Assembly: GCF_008065375.1 (NCBI RefSeq)
Contig: NZ_VJYI01000015.1
Coordinates: 1-64,000, forward strand
DNA length: 64,000 nucleotides
Direction of reading: 5' to 3'
From: Nonomuraea sp. SYSU D8015
GTDB lineage: Bacteria > Actinomycetota > Actinomycetes > Streptosporangiales > Streptosporangiaceae
Shown: positions 33,239 to 41,552 of the stretch, in pieces
Layout: the number at the start of each line of letters is the position of its first letter
Numbering within the stretch: the stretch's first letter is position 1
Program-made: the position numbers and the translations under genes
The notes under the pieces: generated by a model
Databases searched by the model: none
Seen by the model: only the letters and a program-made list of their open reading frames with translations
What the model was told of the DNA's origin: nothing

Positions 33239-35374
33239 TCAGCCGGCCGTGGCGCCGACGTCGAGGTAGTCGATGTTGGGCAGTCCGGCTGTGGTGGTCG
33301 GATCCACTCGGATGGTGTTGCCGCCGGCGTTCAGCGGGACCGTTACGGTCTTGGTGGCCCACGTCGTCCAGACGCCGGTGGATTCGAACGACACCGTCGC
33401 CACCGTGGAGGCGGTCTCCGCCTCATACCGCTGCCCCGGCGGCGTGTCCCCGGACGTCCTGACGAGTCCGAGGTCGTCGACGAACAGGTATCCGTTGCCG
33501 GAAGCCGCCCGGATCGTGATGGTGGCCGTGCCGGCGGACACCGGGATCTCCGCGAGCTCGCGCCGGGTCCAGCCGCTTGATGCCGGAATGTTGAGCGTGC
33601 GGGAGCTACCACCGGCGTCCGTGATCGTCACCTGCGCGGCGCTGAGCGAACCGGTGGTCCTGGCGAACGCGGACAGTCTGTAGACGCCGGCCGGCACAGT
33701 GATCTGTTGCCGCACGCCACCCGCGTAGGACTGCGTGGCCCCGATCCGCAGCGCGAAGCGAGACCCGTTCGCGCCGCCGTCGACGTTGGTCACGAGGGAT
33801 GTCGGCCCCGACTCGCGGAAGTTGGTCCATCCCTGAACTTGGGAGACGATGATCCGGTCGGCCTGGAAATTGGGGTTGAGAGCGTAGTTGTTGGCCGGCC
33901 CGACACGCCACTCTCCGGTCGTGGCGTTGAACTGCCATTGGCTCACGGAGTGGAACTGGGGCCGGGCGCCAGTCTTGGTCACCGGCATCCACTGGTTGTA
34001 GCCGATGCCGTTCCAGGCGAAGTCGGCCCAGCGGTCGCCGGCGTAAATGACGGTGTTCTGCTTGGTTCCCTTGACGGTCACGAAGAATCCGGTCTGGGTC
34101 ACGTGGCTGTAGTCCATCTCGGTGCCGGCGAGGGTGTACTCACCGGTGTAGGCCCCCTGGATGTTGCTGGTGGTCGACTCGATGACATGGGTGACCGAGG
34201 TGTTCCAGCCATGCAGGTCAGAGGCCGCGTGGTAGTACTTGCCGTCGAGCTTGAACATGGCGTTGCCCTCGCGCCCGGCGGAGTTGTAGCCGATCTGCAC
34301 GGCGGGCTCCACCCGCAGCGAGTCGGACTCTCTCAGCTTGGCGACAAAGGCACGAGAGCGCCCTTCCCGGTTGGAGAAGATCAGGTAGTCCTTCCCGTCC
34401 TCGTCGGTGAAGACGGTCTGATCTCCGGTGCCCGTCGTCGGAGAGTTGACCACCTGGGTCTGGAAGTAGGCGTAGTCGAAGGTGTCGGTGGGAGAGTCGC
34501 CCCGGAGGAACAGAACCCCGTCGCCACCCATCGCCGGCAGATACGCCTGCACGACCAGCACGTACTTGCCGGTGTTCTCGTTGTACGAGACCCCAAGACG
34601 TCCAACCCAGCCCGCCTGGCCGAGGGTGGCTCCGCTGGCGAGGCTCGTGGAGCGCGTGGCGACACGGTTCTCGAATTTCCAGTTCACCAGATCCTTCGAC
34701 GAGTACACGGGGATCGAGACGAACGTGACGTCGCCGTCGTACTTTCTCGTCGGATTGGCCCGATAGAGTTCGGCGCCCGTGTAGTGCACGCCGTACCAGT
34801 AGTAGGTGTCGCCGAACTTGAAGACACCGCCGCCTTGCGAATAGATGGGGTTGCCGCTCGTGTCGTTCCAGAAGACATCGTTCGTGATGGTCTGGAACGT
34901 CCCCTCGTCGGCAGCCACCAGGTTGCCCGCGGCGGTCGTCAGCGCCGTCTTCGCGGCGGCGACTTCCGACGCGGTTGCCGAGGCGTCGGCGGCGACGCCG
35001 TCCGCGTTGGCCAACGCCTTGGCGAAGGGCACCCAGGAGTCGCTCGTGTACTTGCCGGCGGGGCGGGTTTTGTAGTCCGCGACCAAACTCTTCAGGCCAC
35101 GAACCATGACCAGACCATCAGCGGCCCTCTGGAGTTTCTCGCGGGTGGTGGCGTCGTCGCCTCCTCGTTGGGTGAGCGAGTCCCTGGCCGAGGAGAAGGC
35201 CGCCCACGAGCTGGCGGTGTAGTCCGCGGCAGAGTAGCGGGAGACGTTGTCGTAGAGACCGGCCAGGGGTTCAGCCGCCGCGGCCATACCACCGGGTGCC
35301 GCCACCGACATGAACAGCAATGCCGCGGCGACCATCCCTCCCCGCTCCAGCGTTTTACGCAGGGTACCGATCAT
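33239..35374 (-). CDS. secreted GH43-like enzyme (galactanase type) with FIVAR-like and CBM segments
   Basis: 711 residues with a signal peptide (GGMVAAALLFMSVAAPGGMA). Residues 35-150 contain two FIVAR-like helical repeats (DYTASSWAAFSSARDSL, KYTSDSWVPFAKALANADGV). The GH43-like propeller follows (160-480), for example FWNDTSGNPIYSQGGGVFKF and YYWYGVHYTG, as in exo-beta-1,3-galactanases. Then comes a CBM-like sandwich (490-640) and a C-terminal CBM35-like piece of about 60 residues (RYEAETASTVATVSFESTGV ... NTIRVDPTTTAGLPNIDYLD) that lacks the central half of that module. Likely role: arabinogalactan breakdown. The truncated CBM is probably non-functional. Confidence 0.8.
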   Translation of the reverse strand: MIGTLRKTLERGGMVAAALLFMSVAAPGGMAAAAEPLAGLYDNVSRYSAADYTASSWAAFSSARDSLTQRGGDDATTREKLQRAADGLVMVRGLKSLVADYKTRPAGKYTSDSWVPFAKALANADGVAADASATASEVAAAKTALTTAAGNLVAADEGTFQTITNDVFWNDTSGNPIYSQGGGVFKFGDTYYWYGVHYTGAELYRANPTRKYDGDVTFVSIPVYSSKDLVNWKFENRVATRSTSLASGATLGQAGWVGRLGVSYNENTGKYVLVVQAYLPAMGGDGVLFLRGDSPTDTFDYAYFQTQVVNSPTTGTGDQTVFTDEDGKDYLIFSNREGRSRAFVAKLRESDSLRVEPAVQIGYNSAGREGNAMFKLDGKYYHAASDLHGWNTSVTHVIESTTSNIQGAYTGEYTLAGTEMDYSHVTQTGFFVTVKGTKQNTVIYAGDRWADFAWNGIGYNQWMPVTKTGARPQFHSVSQWQFNATTGEWRVGPANNYALNPNFQADRIIVSQVQGWTNFRESGPTSLVTNVDGGANGSRFALRIGATQSYAGGVRQQITVPAGVYRLSAFARTTGSLSAAQVTITDAGGSSRTLNIPASSGWTRRELAEIPVSAGTATITIRAASGNGYLFVDDLGLVRTSGDTPPGQRYEAETASTVATVSFESTGVWTTWATKTVTVPLNAGGNTIRVDPTTTAGLPNIDYLDVGATAG

Positions 35375-35408
35375 GGTGCTGCCCTTCGTTCATCGTGGCG
35401 CCGGCGCT

Positions 35409-35690
35409 CTCACCCGCTGACGTCGAGGTGTCGACGTTGGGCGGTCCGGTCGCAGTGGTCGGGTCCCATCGAATGGCCAAGAGAAATAGCTGAGGTATCG
35501 GCCGCCTCGCAGTGGGTGTGGTCGTCGGCGAAGAACGCGCCGACGGGGCCGGAGGTGTAGTCGCCGTTGAACGGGCAGAAGCTCAGGCCGTCGTAGAGGG
35601 TGTAGCTCACTTTGTGGAGGTCGATGACCGGGGCGCCGGTGGCCCTGCCGGCGTCGGAGGTCTCGGTCAGGAATCCCGATCGGGCGTCTC
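35409..35690 (-). pseudogene. SGNH rhamnogalacturonan acetylesterase plus CBM35 relic
   Basis: The minus frame reads VIDLHKVSYTLYDGLSFCPF and VGAFFADDHTHCEAA, the block V (D-x-x-H) end of SGNH/GDSL rhamnogalacturonan acetylesterases. It runs straight into IRWDPTTATGPPNVD, the same CBM35 C-terminal motif as IRVDPTTTAGLPNID at 33290. The N-terminal catalytic blocks and most of the CBM are missing, and the fusion point looks like a deletion scar. Confidence 0.55.
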
Positions 35691-35794
35691 CGTGCTTCCG
35701 CCCGGCTGGCTACCGGGACCGCACGGCCACGAACCGAAGGCGGTCGTATCGGTCCCCGGCGCCGGAGGGGCCGGGGAGCCGGTCAGCTATGTGT

Positions 35795-38035
35795 TCAGCG
35801 GACGTAGATGTCGGGTTGCGGTGGGGTGCTCATGCCGTTGCCGAGGAAGAAGCTCGGGTGCGGGGGCTGGTTGTAGGCGGTGTTCTGCCAGGCGATGGCG
35901 ACCCGGTACTGGGCGTCGTGCATCAGCGTGTGGATCCGCCGGTCGGTCTGGCTGGTGGTGGCGTAGATGCGCAGCGCGGCGTTGTCGTCGCGGGGCAGGA
36001 TGATCTCCTCGCGCCAGTCGCCGAACAGGTCGCCGGACAGGGACGGCGTGGCCTTGGTGCCGTTGATCGAGTGCGCTCCGGAGGCGGTGAGCAGGCGGGT
36101 GTCGCCGCCGGTGCCGTATTTGTCGACGTGGTTGCCGTCCAGCAGCTCGCGCACCGGGTCGCCGTCCCACCAGGCCAGGAAGTTGTAGCTGCTGGGGTTG
36201 CGCCCGACGCTGCCGCCGGAGGCGTTGAAGAGGCTGCCGAGGCCGGTGCCGGACCCCCAGAACTCGCCGCCGGCGTTGCCGGCGTGGATGTCGCCGGCCA
36301 CGCCGCGCGCCGGGCCCTCGCAGTTGCAGGTGTTGTTCTTCTGCATGATGATCGAGCCGTTGCCGGCGTCGCGCAGCGTGGCGGAGGCGCCGGAGCTCTG
36401 CTCGTGGATCATCCAGATCTCCTTGCCGGCACGGCCGGGCACGAAGTCTCCGACGTGCAGGGCGTCGCCGTGGGCGTAAAAGCTCGTGGTGTAGCGGCCG
36501 GTGCCGTTGGCATTGATGGTCATGCCGCCGTAGATCACTTCGTCGGTGCCGTCGCCGTCGACGTCGGCGATGGACAGCGAGTGCGCGCCGCGGCCGGTCC
36601 ACTGGTTGCCGGCGCTGCTGGAGTCGAACTTCCAGCGCCGGGTGAGCTGGCCGTCGCGGAAGTCCCAGGCGGCGATCGCGCTCTTGGCGTAGTAGCCGCG
36701 GCCCATGATGAGGCTGGGGCGCTGGCCGTCCAGGTAGGCGGTTCCGGCCAGGAAGCGGTCGCCGCGGTTGCCGTAGTTGTCGCCCCAGTCGTTGATGTTG
36801 CCGCGGGCAGGCTCGAAGTTCACCGTGGACATAGCCGCGCCGGTGAGCCCGTTGAACATGGTCAGGTACTCGGGACCGGTGATGATGTAGCCGGAGGAGT
36901 TGCGGTGCAGGGCGCTGCCGTTGCCGATCACCTGCCCAGTGCCTGAGACGGTGCCGTCACCGGTCTTGACCGCGAGCTCGGCCCGGCCGTCGCCGTCGTA
37001 GTCGTAGACCTGGAACTGGGTGTAGTGCGCGCCGGCCCGGATGTTGCGGCCCAGGTCGATGCGCCACAGCCGCTGGCCGTTCAGCCGGTAGGCGTCGATG
37101 TAGACGTTGCTGGTGATGCCGGACTGGGAGTTGTCCTTCTGGTCGTTGGGGTCCCACTTGAGGAAGATCTCGTACTGGCCGTCGCCGTCGGCGTCGCCGA
37201 CGCTTGCGTCTCCGGCGGTGTAGGTGCTTCCCGGCCGGGAGATCGGCACGTCCAGGTAGTTGCCGCCGGTGAAGCGCAACGACGGCTCGGACGCGCCCTG
37301 CTCCTCCCCGTTCACGACCGCGCGGACGGTGTAGGAGGCGTCGGCCGGCGCGCCGTTGTCCAGGTAGTTGGTGGCGCCGGTGAGAGGTGAGGCGTTCAGC
37401 TTGGTCGAGCCCCGGTAGAGGTTGAAGCCGGTGCTCATGCTCTCGGTGCCCAGCAGCCTCCAGGACACCAGGTTGCCGCTGCCCGAGCGCACGCTGATCA
37501 GGCCGCGGTTGAGATCCTCCATCTGGCGGCCGGTCGGGTTCGGGTTCGGGCCGCCCTGGTCGGTCTCGAGGTAGTCGAGGTTGGCCAGGCCGTCGGCTGT
37601 GGTCGGGCTCAATCGGATGATGTTGTCGCCCGCGTTCAGCGATACGGTCAGCGTCTTGGTGACCCACGTCGTCCAGGCGCCGGTGGGGTCGAACGCGCTG
37701 GCCGCGTGCGCGACCGCGCCGTTGACCAGCACGTCGGCGGGACGGTTGGCGGTGGCGCCGTTGGCGTAGCGGACGGCGATGGTGGCCGTGCCGGCCGCGG
37801 ACGCGGTCACCGTGAACTGCGCCGCCGCCCCGGCGGCGTTGGTGCCGTTGCAGAATCCGCTGCCGGAGAAGCCGGCGTGGTTGGACTCGATGACGCCGTC
37901 GCACGTGGCCGGTGCGCTCTCCGCCTCGTAGCGGGTCGCCGCGGAGGCTTCCGCGGCCATGACGAGGCCTGCGGCGGCCATCGTCAACGCGACGCCGGCG
38001 GACAACAGCGCGGTGCGTGGTCTACGTAAGGACAT
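35795..38035 (-). CDS. secreted PL11 rhamnogalacturonan lyase with N-terminal CBM35
   Basis: 746 residues. Signal peptide about 1-33 (ending AEASA). A CBM35 follows (RYEAESAPATCDGVIESNHA to LANLDYLETD, about 35-160), then a PL11 eight-blade propeller from GRQMEDLNRGLISVRSGSGN to the C-terminus. Repeated Asp-rich Ca-binding loops are seen: DADGDGQYEIFLKW, YDYDGDGRAELAVKT, DVDGDGTDEVIYGG. The end motif YNQPPHPSFFLGNGM is typical of the family. It cleaves the rhamnogalacturonan-I backbone by beta-elimination. It lies next to the acetylesterase and galactanase genes, a coherent RG-I utilisation set. Confidence 0.9.
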   Translation of the reverse strand: MSLRRPRTALLSAGVALTMAAAGLVMAAEASAATRYEAESAPATCDGVIESNHAGFSGSGFCNGTNAAGAAAQFTVTASAAGTATIAVRYANGATANRPADVLVNGAVAHAASAFDPTGAWTTWVTKTLTVSLNAGDNIIRLSPTTADGLANLDYLETDQGGPNPNPTGRQMEDLNRGLISVRSGSGNLVSWRLLGTESMSTGFNLYRGSTKLNASPLTGATNYLDNGAPADASYTVRAVVNGEEQGASEPSLRFTGGNYLDVPISRPGSTYTAGDASVGDADGDGQYEIFLKWDPNDQKDNSQSGITSNVYIDAYRLNGQRLWRIDLGRNIRAGAHYTQFQVYDYDGDGRAELAVKTGDGTVSGTGQVIGNGSALHRNSSGYIITGPEYLTMFNGLTGAAMSTVNFEPARGNINDWGDNYGNRGDRFLAGTAYLDGQRPSLIMGRGYYAKSAIAAWDFRDGQLTRRWKFDSSSAGNQWTGRGAHSLSIADVDGDGTDEVIYGGMTINANGTGRYTTSFYAHGDALHVGDFVPGRAGKEIWMIHEQSSGASATLRDAGNGSIIMQKNNTCNCEGPARGVAGDIHAGNAGGEFWGSGTGLGSLFNASGGSVGRNPSSYNFLAWWDGDPVRELLDGNHVDKYGTGGDTRLLTASGAHSINGTKATPSLSGDLFGDWREEIILPRDDNAALRIYATTSQTDRRIHTLMHDAQYRVAIAWQNTAYNQPPHPSFFLGNGMSTPPQPDIYVR

Positions 38036-38066
38036 GAGGGAACTCCAACAGGTAGGTCGGGGGTGG

Positions 38067-38621
38067 TTATCGCAGGTACGGCACCGGCGACAGGTTCATC
38101 TCGCGCATGCGCCGCAGGACGAGCTTGGCCATCTCGTTCGCTCCGTAGGAGGAGAAGTGCGTGTTGTCGGTCACCCCGTCGGTCGCCTGCGTCAGGTAGA
38201 GCGCGGCCGAGCCGTTCGGGCCGAGCCCCTCCACCAGCGCCTCGCTCGCAGCGGTCAGGTCGACGGGATCGGGCTGGCCCCGGCGAGCGGGCCGTTGGGT
38301 GCGGGCGAACTCCCACCGCACCTCGGAGCCACTCAGCGTCGCCGCCCTTCCGAGGTCGACCTGCCACCGGCGGCCGGTCCTGCCGTCGGCGGCGCACCAG
38401 CCGGTGGCGGTGTCGCCGTCGTTGGCCAGGGACGGTCCGCGACCGGACTGGCTGGAGTCGGCACTCGCGGCCTTGCCCAGCGCCAGATCCGTCACCGCCC
38501 CGGCCGGCGTCGCGAGCGGTACGGCCAGCAGGCCGACTAGGAGGGTGAGGAAGGCGAGAACGACGAGCCTCGAAGAGCCCGACAGGTCGGGCACGCGGCC
38601 GGCTGACCGAGAGGAACCCAT
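38067..38621 (-). pseudogene. rhamnogalacturonan acetylesterase with catalytic core deleted
   Basis: 184 residues, open from ATG 38621. Signal peptide (LVVLAFLTLLVGLLAVPLAT) is followed by a CBM-like segment (LALGKAASADSSQSGRGPSL, GRRWQVDLGRAATLSGSEVR). It then joins directly to the last 60 residues of an SGNH acetylesterase (VDLTAASEALVEGLGPNGSA, DGVTDNTHFSSYGANEMAKL). The GDS nucleophile and oxyanion blocks are absent although the D-x-x-H-like end (DNTH) remains. It is an in-frame internal deletion, so the product would be a secreted non-catalytic fragment. Intact relatives are about 350-400 residues. Confidence 0.6.
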
Positions 38622-38737
38622 GGTGATTCCGCGCTTTCTCGTGAAGGTCTGCAGTGGCACCCTGGTGTCCCAGGTGCAACGGGCCCTGGCCTGCCAGGAG
38701 CGGGCGGGGTGCTCGGCAGGCACGGTTGCCCTCGGGC

Positions 38738-39832
38738 TTACGGCGTCCACCTGACGTGGGGATTGAGGTGGCCGCTCCAGTTGAAGACGGCCATGTTGTC
38801 CCACTCGTTACCGCTGCTTGCGATATTCGCCGGGTCCCAGCCGTTGCCGGGCACCGCGTACCAGGTCGGCTCCCAGTAGAAGACCCCGATCGCACCGGCG
38901 TTACGCGCTGTGCTTTGCACCGCCGCGAACTGCGCGCCCTGCCCCTGCCAGGTCATCCGGTACCCCGAGCAGCCCGAGGTGACCACGTTGCGGGTGGAGT
39001 CGGCGTTGTCGGCGGTGAAGGGGTAGGCGGTCTCGGCGATGACCACGTCCTTGCCGTACCGGGCCCGCATGTCGGCGATGACCGTGGAGAGGTTGGACGT
39101 CGTGCCGTGCCACATGCAGTAGTACGACAGGGCGGTGATGTCCCAGGACACGCCCTTGGCCTGGATCCCGTCGTAGAACCTGCGGGCAGAGGACAGGCTC
39201 TCCGCCAATGCCGTGTGGATGATCACACGCGTATCGGGGTTGCACGCCTTGGTCGCGTTGTAACCGGCCTTGAGCAGGAGGCTCAGGTTCGTGAAGTCGT
39301 TGTTGGTCACCCTGCCGTCGTTCCACAGCATGCCGGTGTTGATCTCGTTGCCGATCTGGACGCTGTCCGGGACGGTGCCCTGTGCCTTGAGGCTGGTGCA
39401 GACGTCGTAGGTGTAGTTGTAGACGTCGGTCTGCAGCTGGCTGATGCCGTGGCCGGCCCAGGCGGCCGGCTTGTACTGCTTGCCGGGGTCGGCCCAGGTG
39501 TCGGAGTAGTGGAAGTCGACCATCAGCTTCAGCCCTTTGGCCTTGACCGCCCTGGCCTGCTGCAGCACCTTGGCCTTGTTGTTGTAGCCGCTGATCGGGT
39601 TGTTCCAGATCCGCAGGCGGGCGTAGTTGACGCCGACCTCCTTGAGGATGTCCAGCGGATCTCGCTGCACGCCACCGGCGTCGTAGTACTTCGCGCCCAG
39701 ATCCAGCGCTCGTTGCAAGGAGGAGACGTCTGCGCCGAGCATGCTGAGCGAAGCGGCGGCGGCGTGGGCCGGTTGCCCGGCGGGGACAGTCGCGGCGGCG
39801 CATAACGCCAACGCCACCAGGATCCTTTTCAT
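38738..39832 (-). CDS. secreted GH53 arabinogalactan endo-beta-1,4-galactanase
   Basis: 364 residues starting MKRILVALALCAAATVPAGQ (signal peptide), with GAGGAC just before the ATG. The GH53 barrel is complete: LSMLGADVSSLQRALDLGAK, LKLMVDFHYSDTWADPGKQY, acid/base Glu in SVQIGNEINTGML, nucleophile Glu in VVIAETAYPF. The C-terminal motif is GNGWDPANIASSGNEWDN. It hydrolyses beta-1,4-galactan side chains of RG-I. Its upstream region carries the operator at 40152 that is also found upstream of the second GH53 gene (41553). Confidence 0.92.
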   Translation of the reverse strand: MKRILVALALCAAATVPAGQPAHAAAASLSMLGADVSSLQRALDLGAKYYDAGGVQRDPLDILKEVGVNYARLRIWNNPISGYNNKAKVLQQARAVKAKGLKLMVDFHYSDTWADPGKQYKPAAWAGHGISQLQTDVYNYTYDVCTSLKAQGTVPDSVQIGNEINTGMLWNDGRVTNNDFTNLSLLLKAGYNATKACNPDTRVIIHTALAESLSSARRFYDGIQAKGVSWDITALSYYCMWHGTTSNLSTVIADMRARYGKDVVIAETAYPFTADNADSTRNVVTSGCSGYRMTWQGQGAQFAAVQSTARNAGAIGVFYWEPTWYAVPGNGWDPANIASSGNEWDNMAVFNWSGHLNPHVRWTP

Positions 39833-40151
39833 GGGTCCTCCGGCGGTCGGAACAGGGATCGAAAAGCAGGGATCACCCCAGCACGCGCCCATGTAGATGG
39901 CGTGGCCGACCGCGCACGGCCGGCGGTGTCGCCGGCTGCGGACACGGTGGACCGGCCCAGTGGCGCCCACGTCCTGGGACGCGGGTGGGCGGACAGTTCA
40001 CATGAGCGGGCTGGTGTCGACGGTCGCAGTTAGGCGGATGTCGTTTCACCGCATGTTTCTGCGGCAGCGGGCGATGGCGGGGATCGGGCGCGAAGTCGCG
40101 AGTGGGGTGGGGGATGCGACCACATGTCCTCCTCACAGACTGGATGAGGCT

Positions 40152-40167
40152 CTGTGAACGTGCACAG
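40152..40167. promoter_or_regulatory. LacI-type operator, copy A
   Basis: CTGTGAACGTGCACAG, a palindrome with arms CTGTG/CACAG and a central CG as in LacI-family operators. It is identical to the site at 41353. It lies 320 bp upstream of the GH53 gene read leftward from 39832. Confidence 0.6.
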
Positions 40168-40272
40168 TAATGCAGAGCATGGCGTACTGAAAGGGCCTGT
40201 TTGAAATCCGAGGTAAGGGCGCTGTCAGCAAGCAGGCCACTGCAATCGTCGGCGAAAAGGCCATCTTCCTCT

Positions 40273-40288
40273 CTGTGTACGTTCCCAG
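40273..40288. promoter_or_regulatory. degenerate copy of the LacI-type operator
   Basis: CTGTGTACGTTCCCAG matches the operator at 40152 in 12 of 16 positions and keeps the central ACGT. A second small palindrome, TGAAAGTTTCA, lies at 40315-40325. Both are upstream of the same GH53 gene. Confidence 0.35.
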
Positions 40289-40325
40289 AGGCTGCGATCT
40301 CCGGAGTGTGGACGTGAAAGTTTCA

Positions 40326-40882
40326 TGCGCCCCCTCCACCGGGCGCATGTAGAAGCCGGCCGACCGCGCGGGCGTGGCACAGCCAACCGGATGACGTCAG
40401 GAGTCTTGTCGGGGACGATCGGTGCTCTGTTGTGACCGGTTCGGCCGGCCATGCCGCTGGAGTCCGCTGCGGCGGCCGTCGACCGTCCCGGCAACCCCAT
40501 CCCGCCACGTCGGCGGCGAGCCGCTTGCTCGGAAACCGCATGCTCACAGCCGCCTCACCATGCGGACTGCCTGCTGAAGACCGCCACCGCGCCTGCTCGT
40601 TCGCCACGCCATCTCTTGCCCTTTTGGGGGAAGAGCCGTCGATGTCGGGCTCGGGTCGAAACGCAAGGCGGCGCCAATGTTTGGTGCAGCAGAGAGTCCC
40701 CGTCGCGGAAGCCGTCCACGTCGACAGAGCACTTGTGCCGCGAAGGACGGGGTGCCGAGTCGAAGACGCCGGAGAGCATCTCGAGGGCTGAGAGAAACGG
40801 ATGCCTTGACGAGTTGATGTCAACGCTCCTACGCTTGCGCCGTTATATCGATTTAACTGCTCCGACCCCCCTAGGAGCTCCC
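40326..40882. other. intergenic stretch without clear gene
   Basis: No reading frame is convincing. A leftward frame near 40360-40440 (DKTPDVIRLAVPRPRGRPAS) faintly recalls the helix-turn-helix part of IS630-type transposases but is too short to call. The stretch ends with taggagctccc (40871-40881), the ribosome site of the PL11 relic. Confidence 0.3.
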
Positions 40883-41248
40883 ATGCGCCCCACTCGATCA
40901 GCCCTCACGATCGAGGCCGCCCTCGTGTGTGCGCGTGCTCCCGGCCACGCCTGCCGACGGCCGGACCATGCACGGGATGGAACGCCTCGGTCCTGTTCGG
41001 CCGCCACGACGACACCTGGTGGCATATCTCTGAGCTGGCCTTTCCCGGGTATCAAGGTGACCGGAGCCGGAACGGGCGGCAGAGTGGGTGCCGGCTTCAG
41101 CGTCTACCGCGAGGGCCGGCCGATCGCCATGGTCACAGACGGCACCAACTACCTGGAGCCCGCTGGCACGCCTGCCTTCACGTACGCCATCGCCCCGATC
41201 GCGAGGGGCAAGGAGGGCGGAAGCCCTCCTGTCCGCGCTTTGGAATGA
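40883..41248 (+). pseudogene. PL11 rhamnogalacturonan lyase N-terminal relic
   Basis: The ATG at 40883 starts MRPTRSALTIEAALVCA, a signal-like stretch. In a shifted frame RTMHGMERLG resembles the mature N-terminus of PL11 enzymes. Back in the first frame, GAGFSVYREGRPIAMVTDGT and NYLEPAGTPAFTYAIAP correspond to FNLYRGSTKL...TNYLDNGAPADASYTVRA of the intact PL11 at 35795. The propeller is missing. It is a fossil of a second RG-lyase, oriented opposite to the intact copy. Confidence 0.5.
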
Positions 41249-41352
41249 ATCGTTTCATGCCGTCCAGCTCCTGTGCTCGCTGATGGCTGTGGCCTGGCTC
41301 GGCCCGTTGGGGCACGCCCCTCCGCCCGGGTATCTCGCGAGGTTCCCGTTTT

Positions 41353-41368
41353 CTGTGAACGTGCACAG
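41353..41368. promoter_or_regulatory. LacI-type operator, copy B
   Basis: CTGTGAACGTGCACAG, identical over 16 bp (17 with the preceding T) to copy A at 40152. It lies 184 bp upstream of the GH53 gene at 41553. The two galactanase genes therefore probably answer to the same regulator. No LacI-family gene is in the window. Confidence 0.65.
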
Positions 41369-41415
41369 AAAAAATCTCGTGAATTTCGTACACGAACGTA
41401 CATGTTTTTTCCAAC

Positions 41416-41427
41416 GGGAGCGCTCCC
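41416..41427. promoter_or_regulatory. CebR-like palindrome
   Basis: GGGAGCGCTCCC is a perfect 12-bp palindrome equal to the centre of the TGGGAGCGCTCCCA site bound by the LacI-family repressor CebR of Streptomyces. It lies 125 bp upstream of the GH53 gene at 41553. It suggests a second LacI-family input, by a cello-oligosaccharide sensor or a relative. Confidence 0.55.
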
Positions 41428-41552
41428 TTACTGGATGGCAGCCGTCCACACCAAGATGCCGCGCCCGGAAGGCGGGCGCCATTCGCGCAGCGTTCATGCT
41501 GAGCGTCACCGACTGTTTGGCCAACGCGTAGCCGCACACCTCGAGAGGAAAC

